The notes below the pieces were generated by a model. It was not told the DNA's origin. It searched no databases and was given only the letters and a program-made list of their open reading frames with translations. This document shows positions 7,040 to 13,508 of a stretch of DNA of 18,005 nucleotides, piece after piece (positions within the stretch are counted from its first letter, which is position 1; each line of letters opens with the position of its first letter). This DNA comes from an uncultured Holdemanella sp. (GTDB taxonomy: Bacteria > Bacillota_I > Bacilli_A > Erysipelotrichales > Erysipelotrichaceae), in assembly GCA_900754615.1 (NCBI GenBank), contig CAAEDN010000067.1:1-18005 (forward strand), given 5' to 3'. Position numbers and translations under genes: made by a program.

Positions 7040-7279
7040 CATAAAGAATCTCTCATCCAGTTAGGTCTAAGGCGTAAGCCCTGCTGGATGCAGTATGAGA
7101 ATACAGAGTACGGTCCACATGGATTGGAAATGCTCGAAAAACAAGAGCTATGCAAAGACTATATGCAAGGTCTAGAACCATGCTGAAAGCTTTGCGATGC
7201 TTCATTTCTCGCATTGTGAGAAAGAGAATCTCGTCATTTTAATGATGAGAGTACGTCAAATTAGTGATTTCACACACCC
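7040..7279 (+). ncRNA. Probable omega RNA (right-end RNA) with guide
   Basis: Non-coding DNA between the tnpB stop and the element end is rich in hairpins: CATCCAG/CTGGATG (7054-7060, 7084-7090) enclosing GGC-GTAA-GCC; GCTC/GAGC near 7133-7148; TTTCTC/GAGAAA (7205-7210, 7218-7223); and the right-end hairpin. In TnpB systems the omega RNA derives from this end, and its guide is the roughly 16-20 nt just outside the element. Here that would be 7260-7279 (ATTAGTGATTTCACACACCC), the end of the ROK kinase gene. The matching TAM would be TTAC. The 5' end of the RNA is unknown and may lie inside tnpB. Confidence 0.6.
7230..7249 (+). repeat. Right-end subterminal hairpin of the IS element
   Basis: CTCGTCATT and AATGATGAG pair (one G-T) around TT, 10 nt before the TCAA end. 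The sequence closely resembles the left hairpin. Confidence 0.8.
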
Positions 7280-8188
7280 ATACATTCCAGCATCATTTTC
7301 AAGTTTAGCCAAAACGATAGGTGTATCTTTACATGCATTAAATGCATAATTTTTAAAGAATTTAGTGATTCTTGACGTTAAAATATCACCAGCCTTAGAA
7401 ACGCCTACTCCAATCACTATGATTTCGGGATCCATCACGCAACAAACTTGTGCCAATGCCTTAGCTAAGATCTGACAAGTTGAATCCACAAGTTCATTTG
7501 CGATACCATCACCATTTTTAGCTTCATCATAAATGTGTTTCGCTTCTAAGCAATGATAGTTTCGTAAACTTGAAGGACAATCATCCTTGTCTAACATCTT
7601 CTTAGCTTGTGTAACAATTCCAGTTGCTGAAACATATTGTTCTAGACATCCATGATTTCCACAATTACATGCGATTGGTTCGTCATCCATTACAGGCATA
7701 TGCCCAATTTCTCCACCAGCTCCATGCATACCCGAAATAATTTTTCCATCTAAGACACAGCCGCCACCGACACCTGTGCCAAGTGTAATCATCAATACAT
7801 CTTGATATCCTTTTCCGGCACCTTGCCACATTTCACCAAGTGCTGCCACGTTCGCATCATTACCAACTTTAACAGGAAGGCCTGTGATTTCATGAAATTC
7901 TTTTTCAACATTCAATGAATTCCATCCTAAATTTACACATACACTAACTACACCATTCTTATTTACAGGTCCTGGTACGCCTAAGCCGACTCCAATAATA
8001 TCTTCTTTATTGATTTTTTTAGTATCAATCATTTGATTGATAAAATTGGCAATATCTGAAAGAATATATTTTCCATTATCCTTTTTATTTGTGGGAATCT
8101 CCCATTTATCCATCAATTCCCCATCAACTGAAAACAATCCAATCTTTACAGTTGTACCACCAATATCTACTCCAAATCCATATTTCAT
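7256..8188 (-). CDS. glcK: ROK-family sugar kinase (glucokinase-like), last codon altered by IS insertion
   Basis: A 310-residue cytoplasmic kinase of the ROK type, which phosphorylates glucose or a related hexose with ATP. The amino phosphate-binding loop is GVDIGGTTVKIG (D8), the catalytic Asp is in VGNDANVAALGE (D111), and the nucleotide loop is TLGTGVGGG. The ROK zinc site is visible as EIGH (H163) and C174-x-C176-G-x-x-G-C181-L-E. AGGAGA precedes the ATG at 8188. A promoter is proposed at 8213-8241. The last sense codon and the TGA stop are made partly from the IS right end (TCAA at 7256-7259). Without the insertion the end would be Leu-Met-TAA instead of Leu-Ile-TGA, so protein length is unchanged. 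The symbol assumes a glucokinase; substrate specificity cannot be read from the sequence. Confidence 0.92.
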   Translation of the reverse strand: MKYGFGVDIGGTTVKIGLFSVDGELMDKWEIPTNKKDNGKYILSDIANFINQMIDTKKINKEDIIGVGLGVPGPVNKNGVVSVCVNLGWNSLNVEKEFHEITGLPVKVGNDANVAALGEMWQGAGKGYQDVLMITLGTGVGGGCVLDGKIISGMHGAGGEIGHMPVMDDEPIACNCGNHGCLEQYVSATGIVTQAKKMLDKDDCPSSLRNYHCLEAKHIYDEAKNGDGIANELVDSTCQILAKALAQVCCVMDPEIIVIGVGVSKAGDILTSRITKFFKNYAFNACKDTPIVLAKLENDAGMYGCVKSLI

Positions 8189-8212
8189 ATATAGTTTCTC
8201 CTCTTTATAATC

Positions 8213-8241
8213 AGTTTATTAGAAATTTGATAATGAATCAA
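8213..8241 (-). promoter_or_regulatory. Promoter of the ROK kinase gene
   Basis: On the minus strand TTGATT (8241-8236), a 17-bp spacer, and TAAACT (8218-8213), 25 bp before the start. Upstream lies the dyad CATGAT-n6-ATCATG (8268-8285), a possible regulator site. Confidence 0.45.
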
Positions 8242-8341
8242 TCTAATTTTTAAAACATTTTTAAATTCATGATGGTTATATCATGTATCATATTCAAAAA
8301 TTTTAAATATACTAATATTTATTGAATTCAGAATAAATCGG

Positions 8342-8559
8342 ATATAAAATTAATTTGATTTATATAAACTTTTGAGAAGAGGTATTTAATCTGAACGAGA
8401 TGCCGAAAGTCTGCAACTCTTCTCACCGTGCTTGGTAGTGTATTTCTAACTTCAAGAACATGGTAACAAATATAAGATAAAAAATAAAAGCAAAGCTCAT
8501 TGGACATTTTAATTCTAATGTGTGCCTTGAAGCAAAGCGGAAAGGAATGGTAGGTTATT
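8342..8559 (+). promoter_or_regulatory. Long leader of the cell-wall-binding protein, possibly structured
   Basis: The 371-bp divergent gap 8189-8559 holds no ORF of note. A candidate promoter is TTGAAT (8322-8327) with TATAAA (8343-8348), spacing 15. Downstream, TGAGAAGAG (8373-8381) pairs perfectly over 9 bp with CTCTTCTCA (8417-8425) around a 35-nt loop. CTTCAAG (8450-8456) can pair with CTTGAAG (8526-8532), enclosing a small ACATT/AATGT hairpin. AAGCAAAGC is repeated at 8488 and 8530. I match this to no known riboswitch class. Confidence 0.4.
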
Positions 8560-9672
8560 ATGAAAAAAAACTATTTAAAGAAGGCCCTAGTCATAGGGAT
8601 TTTAGGAACATCTCTATTCACACAACCCATTGTTGTTAATGCTGAAAAAGCTGCAGATACGACTCAAAATGGATGGGTATCAAAAGGTGGAAGCTGGTAC
8701 TACTACAAAGATGGAGTGATGCAGACAGATACATGGATTGATGACAATTATGTCGATTCAAATGGAGTTTGGTTAACAAATTATAAGCCAGCTAAATGGA
8801 TGCAGACAAATGGTAAATGGTGGTACCGCAATGCAGATGGAAGCTATCCTGTGAATAGTTGGAAACAAATTGAAAGTAAATGGTATTACTTCGATGGTTC
8901 TGGATATATGGTAACAGGTTGGAAAAAGATTGGTACATCTTGGTATTATTTTGATGGTAGTGGGGTTATGAAAGGCAACAGCTGGGTAATTTCCAATGGA
9001 AAATATTATTATATGGGTGCAGATGGCATTATGCAAACGAATACTTGGATTGGTAATTATTATGTGGACGCGAATGGTGTATGGCAAAAAGATTATGAAC
9101 CTGCTAAATGGGTACAAACAAATGGTAAATGGTGGTATCGAAACGCAGATGGAAGCTATCCTGTGAATAGTTGGAAACAAATTGAAGGTGATTGGTACTA
9201 TTTCGATGATTCTGGATATCGGGTAACTGGTTGGAAAAAGATTGGTAAAGATAAATATTATTTTAATGAGGATGGCACTATGTTGTCAGGTGGACGTTGG
9301 ATAATTGATGGTGTTGATTATTGTTTCAATGATAGTGGTAGTATGCATACTGGCTGGTATAAAGAAATTAATCTCTGGGCAGATGACAATTCAGAATGTG
9401 TCGACTGGCTATATTTTAATGAAGATGGTACTTTACATACAAAATGGCTTAAACTAAATGGTAAAACATATTGGACAGGTGATTATGGTTGTCTTGTATG
9501 TAGTTACCCTGATCGAGGTGCTTCCATTGCGCTTCGTTGTATTGATGGCCATTTTTATGGATTTGATGAAAATGGAGTCATGCTAACGGGACACCAACAA
9601 TCCATTAATAAAAAAACTGGAGAAGTTATTGATTTTTATTTCGATGATCAAGGACGCGAAAAATATTGGTAA
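8560..9672 (+). CDS. Secreted protein made of cell-wall (choline-type) binding repeats
   Basis: A 370-residue protein with Sec signal peptide MKKNYLKKALVIGILGTSLF and likely cleavage after VVNA (residue 28). The whole mature chain is aromatic repeats of the CW-binding/choline-binding type (W-x-n-x-G-x-WYYFD-x-G-x-M-x-TGW), for example GSWYYYKDGVMQTDTW and WYYFDGSGYMVTGWKKIG. Such repeats stack as a beta solenoid and bind choline-decorated wall polymers or glucans. There is no catalytic domain, so it may be a surface adhesin, a wall-binding structural protein or a partner of another enzyme. Residues 39-142 are duplicated as 143-246, with identical stretches such as NGKWWYRNADGSYPVNSWKQ. The terminal 120 residues are more divergent repeats with several Cys. 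GGTAGG lies 5 nt before the ATG. A strong terminator follows. Confidence 0.9.
   Translation: MKKNYLKKALVIGILGTSLFTQPIVVNAEKAADTTQNGWVSKGGSWYYYKDGVMQTDTWIDDNYVDSNGVWLTNYKPAKWMQTNGKWWYRNADGSYPVNSWKQIESKWYYFDGSGYMVTGWKKIGTSWYYFDGSGVMKGNSWVISNGKYYYMGADGIMQTNTWIGNYYVDANGVWQKDYEPAKWVQTNGKWWYRNADGSYPVNSWKQIEGDWYYFDDSGYRVTGWKKIGKDKYYFNEDGTMLSGGRWIIDGVDYCFNDSGSMHTGWYKEINLWADDNSECVDWLYFNEDGTLHTKWLKLNGKTYWTGDYGCLVCSYPDRGASIALRCIDGHFYGFDENGVMLTGHQQSINKKTGEVIDFYFDDQGREKYW
8674..9297 (+). repeat. 312-bp tandem duplication inside the repeat protein gene
   Basis: Two adjacent units (about 8674-8985 and 8986-9297) encode 104 residues each. The best conserved part begins at gctaaatgg (8791 and 9103, offset 312), and the DNA is identical across more than 30 bases in the SYPVNSWKQIE region. 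Synonymous changes elsewhere show that the copies have begun to diverge. Confidence 0.8.
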
Positions 9673-9716
9673 TCCGCAATTAGATAGGGTCGACTAAAAG
9701 TTGGCTTCAAGAATCG

Positions 9717-9791
9717 TAGGGTTGAAAACCCTATGAGTGTTTAAAGGATTATTAACTAGGGAGCAGAGATGTTTGAATCTCTGCTCCTTTT
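9717..9791 (+). terminator. Hairpin and intrinsic terminator after the repeat protein gene
   Basis: TAGGGTT-gaa-AACCCTA (9717-9733) is a first hairpin without a T-run. GGAGCAGAGAT (9760-9770) pairs perfectly with ATCTCTGCTCC (9777-9787), followed by TTTT; this is the likely terminator. Confidence 0.8.
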
Positions 9792-10091
9792 ATAATGGGT
9801 GATTTGAATCTGAATGATTGGAATCAATGTATTCAGTTAACTAGTCATATAATTCTTCGAATCTTATGTCAATTTTGGTCGGTGAAGGATTTCTACCTTT
9901 TTTATTTGCGTCCAATCCTTTCTAAAAATACTGTAACAAAAAGATAGGGAAAGTTCACCCTAAAAGTTTTTAAAGGTTGATTTATCCCTGTCTATTTTTA
10001 TATATTCAAAATATCTATCTTCATTTGAATAATTTTGACTAGCAGGTTTATTAAATACCTGCTTGTTTCTCTATATAAAAACGACTATCTT
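9792..10091. other. Intergenic region with two further hairpins
   Basis: No ORF is supported. AGATAGGGA (9942-9950) pairs with TCCCTGTCT (9985-9993), one G-T, followed by ATTTTT. AGCAGGT (10041-10047) pairs with ACCTGCT (10057-10063). The second lies just past the end of the minus-strand operon and might terminate it, although its minus-strand side lacks a T-run. Confidence 0.45.
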
Positions 10092-10766
10092 TTACAGTAG
10101 TTGCTTCATCAAATCTTTTACAATCAATTTTGTATAGTTTTCACATCCATATGGTGTGCCATCACATAACACATAGTCTCCACTATATTCAATATCTTTC
10201 CCACTTTTTAGATGCAAAATATATGTGCTAGAACAATCACCGCATAATAAGGGTTGGTATGTTCTTTCACTACCTAAATTTATTTTTATCTCATTAAAAA
10301 AGTCATAAACTTTTGATTCAGAAACATGATAAGTTTTATTATCTATATGCATTGTTCCATCCATACATATAGAAATACGGCTACTTTTGACTAGTGATCC
10401 ACCAAAAGGCTCATAATCATTGAAAATACAATCGAGTTGATTAATTTCTTCATTTGTCAGATCATGAAACCATTCAGGTTCTTTAAAATACAATGGTTTA
10501 TGAAGAAAATTATCCATATCTTCATCATCTTCAAATTCGAACTCTGCACGAACAAATAGTTCATTTGTGTCTGGATCTACTTTTCGATCTATTATTTCAT
10601 ACAATTCAACAGAATGTACGTTGTCATTTTCATCATAAAGATATTGAATTCTATGACGAGCTTTGGTGTATGAAAAGAAGGATGTTTCGTATGTTTTGTA
10701 TATGGAACCATCCGATAAAGATTTGTTTAATTTTATCTCTTCTAAGGTTAAATAATGATCTGACAT
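10092..10766 (-). CDS. Hypothetical protein, paralogue of its upstream neighbour (224 aa)
   Basis: An acidic soluble-looking protein without a signal peptide or membrane segment. It is clearly paralogous to the gene directly upstream: shared blocks include YLTLE, YETSFFSYTKA/YVTSFFSYTKA, KVDPDTNE-(L/I)-FVRA, DMD-x2-LHKPLYF-(K/E)-EP-(E/D)-WFHDL and NLGSE-(R/T)-TY. The conserved part is residues 1-105; the middle differs and the end is moderately similar. It starts at 10766, inside the end of the neighbour (19-bp overlap), with CTCCTCT on the plus strand at 10778-10784 giving a good AGAGGAG ribosome site. It is the last gene of the minus-strand operon. I do not recognise the family. A role as an immunity or binding protein is possible but unsupported. 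Confidence 0.75.
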   Translation of the reverse strand: MSDHYLTLEEIKLNKSLSDGSIYKTYETSFFSYTKARHRIQYLYDENDNVHSVELYEIIDRKVDPDTNELFVRAEFEFEDDEDMDNFLHKPLYFKEPEWFHDLTNEEINQLDCIFNDYEPFGGSLVKSSRISICMDGTMHIDNKTYHVSESKVYDFFNEIKINLGSERTYQPLLCGDCSSTYILHLKSGKDIEYSGDYVLCDGTPYGCENYTKLIVKDLMKQLL

Positions 10767-11509
10767 TTTGTAAGTAACTCCTCTACTATATTTGTCGTAA
10801 GACTATTTTCATCATGATCTGTACAATAATTGCCGTGATATTCAAACACATTCCCATTCTCACAAAATAATGTAAAACTTATAGACCATCCACCAACATA
10901 TCTAGAATCATAAGTGGTTTCACTTCCTAAATTTTGTTTCATGGCTTCAAAGAATTGTTGAATGTAAGTCTTGTTAATTTGATATGTTGAAATTAAAGGA
11001 TTTTGATTTTCCTTTATATCTTCAATTTGAATCATTCCATCATCAAAGATAGATATATTTATAGTTTTATTACTCGTTTTATTATCAAGTAGATCCAATA
11101 TATCCCAATCAGAATAGCTACATACGATTTTATTGATTTTTTCATTTATTAAATCATGAAACCAATCTGGTTCTTCAAAATAAAGTGGTTTATGAAGAAG
11201 AAAGTCCATATCCAATCCATCTTCAAACTCAACATCTGCTCGCACAAATATTTCATTTGTGTCTGGATCAACCTTTTTTTCACAGAATGAATAAACTTCA
11301 GGAATATATACATTCCCTTCTTCATCGTAGAAATCATTGATTGTATGATGTGCTTTTGTATACGAAAAAAATGAGGTTACATAAGACTTGTATAAGGAAC
11401 CATCATAATTCGATTTATGAATAATTAATTTTTCTAAAGTTAAATATGTTTTCATAACCAAATAATAACATATTAAACAGGCTAGATATAGCCTTTTAGA
11501 GTTAATCAT
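10748..11509 (-). CDS. Hypothetical protein, first of two tandem paralogues (253 or 235 aa)
   Basis: Shares the conserved amino half (SFFSYTKA, KVDPDTNE, LHKPLYF, WFHDL) and NLGSE block with the downstream protein, so the pair arose by tandem duplication; divergence is large except in these blocks. The start is uncertain. ATG 11509 has AGGCGG 10 nt upstream and follows the previous stop closely, but adds 18 hydrophobic residues (LYLACLICYYLV). ATG 11455 (MKTYLTLEKL) aligns with the start of the paralogue but has no ribosome site. If the long form is used, the protein could be membrane-attached. Function unknown. Confidence 0.72.
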   Translation of the reverse strand: MINSKRLYLACLICYYLVMKTYLTLEKLIIHKSNYDGSLYKSYVTSFFSYTKAHHTINDFYDEEGNVYIPEVYSFCEKKVDPDTNEIFVRADVEFEDGLDMDFLLHKPLYFEEPDWFHDLINEKINKIVCSYSDWDILDLLDNKTSNKTINISIFDDGMIQIEDIKENQNPLISTYQINKTYIQQFFEAMKQNLGSETTYDSRYVGGWSISFTLFCENGNVFEYHGNYCTDHDENSLTTNIVEELLTKCQIII

Positions 11510-11523
11510 TAAATTTATACCGC

Positions 11524-11730
11524 CTAGAAGTCTTGGTGGAATTTGCCTCCATAATGATTATCTTTATAGTTTGTAACATAAAGATAAATTACTAAAACTG
11601 CAATCAAAACAATACCTATAATGAACAACGTATGAGAAGACATTTTTCCATATAGGAACATGCATCCACATGCAATGAACAAAAATAAATCAACAATAAT
11701 AACAACAGGATCTAACTTTTTCATAATCAT
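11524..11730 (-). CDS. Small two-helix membrane protein (68 aa)
   Basis: Two hydrophobic segments (about residues 9-27, VVIIVDLFLFIACGCMFLY, and 34-52, TLFIIGIVLIAVLVIYLYV) separated by a short polar turn, with a polar His/Asp-rich tail. The start ATG at 11730 overlaps the stop of the gene upstream (ATGA), which indicates translational coupling; an alternative ATG at 11724 has AAGG at 8 nt. It resembles in layout the 54-aa membrane peptide at the head of the same operon. The family is unknown. Confidence 0.65.
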   Translation of the reverse strand: MIMKKLDPVVIIVDLFLFIACGCMFLYGKMSSHTLFIIGIVLIAVLVIYLYVTNYKDNHYGGKFHQDF

Positions 11731-11882
11731 ATCCTTCTTTCTAGTTCTTTTAAAAGTTGTTCTGCATCCTTTACATCCCTTAAATACGCATCACTATTAA
11801 ACAATACCTTTTCTTTCGATACATAAATTGGTAAAACTGTACCGCCAATTTTTAAATATATATCAGCAAAGGTTACACACAT
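11727..11882 (-). CDS. Small hypothetical protein (51 aa), homologous to the end of the neighbouring pseudogene
   Basis: ATG 11882 with GAGGTGA about 6 nt upstream, and a stop overlapping the next start. The 51-residue protein (MCVTFADIYLKIGGTVLPIY...) aligns with the carboxyl half of the broken gene upstream: IYVSKEKVLFNSDAYLRD versus IYFSQEKMMINTDQYIQD, followed by a similar charged helix (AEQLLKEL/AERLKEV). It therefore looks like a shortened paralogue. Coupled starts on both sides suggest that it is translated. Its function is unknown. Confidence 0.55.
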   Translation of the reverse strand: MCVTFADIYLKIGGTVLPIYVSKEKVLFNSDAYLRDVKDAEQLLKELERRI

Positions 11883-12215
11883 GTGTCATCACCTCTTTTA
11901 ATCTTTCTGCCACCTTACGATCTTGTATATATTGATCTGTATTGATCATCATCTTTTCTTGAGAGAAATAGATACCTAAATCGTTTCATCCTTTAATACA
12001 ATCTTTATGCCAACATATAAATATGGATCTTCTAGAATTTCAGATGGTAATGGACCTGAAGGAAGTATAGCCGTAAATGGAATACCATTGCCTTTATATT
12101 TAGCCTTTTCATTTAATGCCAAAACACGAACTACATCAAACCAAGAATATATCCCTCATAAAATCAGAAATTGTTTATTCAAATCATCAAAACTTGAATA
12201 TTTATCCATGTTCAT
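11863..12215 (-). pseudogene. Broken small gene of the operon (in-frame TGA and frameshift)
   Basis: ATG 12215 with an excellent GGAGG site (12223-12227). The frame reads MNMDKYSSFDDLNKQFLIL, then TGA at 12156-12158. It continues in the same frame for 60 codons (GIYSWFDVVRVLALNEKAKY, then GIPFTAILPSGPLPSEILED) to TAG at 11976-11978. Near 11985 a one-base shift gives NDLGIYFSQEKMMINTDQYI and an open frame to 11863. Similarity of that last part to the 51-aa neighbour confirms that it is coding sequence. The intact ancestor would have been about 115-120 residues, soluble, of unknown function. Its start overlaps the end of the upstream membrane peptide gene. Confidence 0.65.
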
Positions 12216-12366
12216 GGTTAAACCTCCACATCATTAAACAGCCAACAATCAAAATAATGCCACTAACAATTAAATTTGTATTTCCAGATAAGTAATAATT
12301 AGCCATACGATTTCCTACCCAAATTAAAATTATGATTAAACAATTTACAAATACCCTTTTATCCAT
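12202..12366 (-). CDS. Small two-helix membrane protein (54 aa), first gene of operon
   Basis: MDKRVFVNCLIIILIWVGNR opens a first hydrophobic helix (residues 6-18). A second follows at about 32-48 (NLIVSGIILIVGCLMMW), and the tail is polar. The start ATG 12366 is chosen because AAGGAG lies 8-9 nt upstream and because the longer frame to 12414 would run through the promoter. The stop lies inside the start region of the next (broken) gene. In size and topology it matches the 68-aa membrane protein further down the operon, although sequence identity is low. Confidence 0.65.
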   Translation of the reverse strand: MDKRVFVNCLIIILIWVGNRMANYYLSGNTNLIVSGIILIVGCLMMWRFNHEHG

Positions 12367-12385
12367 GCTCATTCTCCTTAACTTT

Positions 12386-12414
12386 ATAATAGTCATTTGG
12401 TTGTTTAGAATCAA
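12386..12414 (-). promoter_or_regulatory. Promoter of the small-protein operon
   Basis: On the minus strand TTGATT (12414-12409), a 17-bp spacer, and TATTAT (12391-12386). The start site would be near 12379, 13 nt before the first ATG. The whole series down to 10092 has no other clear promoter or terminator between genes. Confidence 0.6.
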
Positions 12415-12444
12415 ATGTATTGTCCAAACAGGTCATTTAAAAGG

Positions 12445-12470
12445 AAAAAAAAGTAAGGACTTGCCTTACT
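12445..12470 (-). terminator. Terminator of the yitT-type gene
   Basis: On the minus strand AGTAAGG (12470-12464) pairs with CCTTACT (12458-12452) around a 5-nt loop, followed by eight T. The stem starts at the stop codon of the gene. Confidence 0.85.
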
Positions 12471-13324
12471 CAAATCTTTGGCTGATATCGCATATCCGAT
12501 ACATTATATACAGTAATAAATGCTTTTGGATCGAGTGTGTTTATGAATTTCATTAGCTTTTGATATTCTACTTTATCCACGATTGTGATGATTTCATTGC
12601 GCTTTTCCATATTGTATGCTCCATAAGCTTCATATACCGTTGCTCCACTATGTAATTCATGAATGATAAATTCACGAAGCTCTTTTTCTTTTGGAGTAAT
12701 GATGCATACTCTTCGTTTAATGTTATGATCAAAGATAAAATGATCTAGAACTATTCCATTAAAATAAGTTCCAAGAATACTTAACACAACGGTTTTCTTG
12801 TCATAGACTAGAGCTGCCGATAAGGCAACACACATACCCGATAAAGACATCGCTTTTCCTAATTCCATATGTAGATATTTATTCATGATCTTAGCAACAA
12901 TATCAAGTCCACCAGATGAAGCATTGCGATTAAATAGAATGCTTAATCCTACACTTACTACAAGAATGTAGCACAATACATCGAGTTCCTGACTATTCGT
13001 AAAAGATGTAAAATTGGGAAATACCATTTCAAATAGAGCAAGAAAAACAGGAAGTATAATACTTGTATACACTGTTTTTACACCAAATTCTTTGCCACAA
13101 GTGAAGAAACCAATAATTAATAAAACCACATTTAAGATCATTGTGATGGCAGATAATGGTAAAGGTACAAAATTAGATAGTATAATACCTAATCCAGAAA
13201 TACTGCTGACAGAAGTATGACTAGGTACAAGAAAAAAATAGACGGCTGCACCAATAATTCCAACCGCAACAGTCAAGATTAGAGTTTCCTTTATGATATT
13301 TGTATAATTGTATTTTTTATTCAT
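12470..13324 (-). CDS. YitT-family membrane protein (DUF161/DUF2179)
   Basis: A 284-residue integral membrane protein. About five or six hydrophobic helices span residues 10-200, with the family signatures SISGLGIILS near 41-50 and NRNASSGGLDIVAKIMNKYL near 132-151. A cytoplasmic DUF2179 domain follows (about 205-280: RRVCIITPKEKEL, HELHSGATVYEAYGAY and a final VYNVSDMRY), a small alpha/beta fold found at the end of YitT proteins. Length and order are normal for the family. AGGAGA precedes ATG 13324. It is transcribed alone and ends at a strong terminator. The biochemical role of YitT proteins is not settled; transport has been proposed. Confidence 0.92.
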   Translation of the reverse strand: MNKKYNYTNIIKETLILTVAVGIIGAAVYFFLVPSHTSVSSISGLGIILSNFVPLPLSAITMILNVVLLIIGFFTCGKEFGVKTVYTSIILPVFLALFEMVFPNFTSFTNSQELDVLCYILVVSVGLSILFNRNASSGGLDIVAKIMNKYLHMELGKAMSLSGMCVALSAALVYDKKTVVLSILGTYFNGIVLDHFIFDHNIKRRVCIITPKEKELREFIIHELHSGATVYEAYGAYNMEKRNEIITIVDKVEYQKLMKFINTLDPKAFITVYNVSDMRYQPKI

Positions 13325-13439
13325 TAATATCGTCTCCTAGTATTCATTGTGTCTTTATTTTATCAAAAAGTGGAGTTGTATTCCATGCCAGAAAATTGAT
13401 TCGTCCTATAAACATTTTCAATTAAAATTTATGAACGAA

Positions 13440-13498
13440 AAACAAAATAGGAATCCAGAGGTCATGTTAAAACACATGATTATCGAATTCCTTTTTCT
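13440..13498 (-). terminator. Probable terminator of the repressor-phosphatase-dehydrogenase operon
   Basis: AGGAAT (13449-13454) pairs with ATTCCT (13487-13492), and an inner CATGT/ACATG stem (13463-13467, 13474-13478) tops it. On the minus strand TATTTTGTTTTT follows, and on the plus strand TTTTT. Confidence 0.65.
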
Positions 13499-13508
13499 AT
13501 AATTGAAA

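Larger units (their letters stand above)
5375..7259 (+). mobile_element. IS200/IS605-family element, tnpB only (IS1341-like)
   Basis: Both ends have the subterminal hairpins expected of this family. Left: CTCGTGAC-TTTA-GTCATGAG at 5391-5410. Right: CTCGTCATT-TT-AATGATGAG at 7230-7249. The left flank ends in TTAC (5371-5374), and the right end is TCAA (7256-7259), exactly 10 nt after the right hairpin. GAAT directly precedes that hairpin (7226-7229) and AAAG (5379-5382) precedes the outer left stem; these match the TTAC/AAAG and TCAA/GAAT pairs I recall for IS608. There are no terminal inverted repeats or target duplication, as expected. No tnpA transposase is present, so mobility would need a TnpA acting in trans. 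Joining 5374 to 7260 restores the end of the flanking ROK kinase gene, which supports both boundaries. The boundary call is inference from these signals. Confidence 0.85.

Noticed and set aside
8773..9180. A 135-codon minus-strand frame opposite the repeat protein gene.
   Set aside because: It is a reflection of the repeated codons of the wall-binding protein, with no start signals.
269..12158. Two coding regions are interrupted by in-frame TGA (269-271 and 12156-12158), raising the idea of TGA recoding.
   Set aside because: Several intact genes end in TGA at the expected family length (the yitT-type gene, the yolD-like gene, the current ROK end). Both interrupted genes also carry a second lesion (lost start codon, frameshift), so pseudogenes are the simpler explanation.
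12007..12237. A plus-strand frame of 76 codons opposite the broken cassette gene.
   Set aside because: The minus strand has strong ribosome sites, coupled starts and homology to its neighbour; the plus frame has none.
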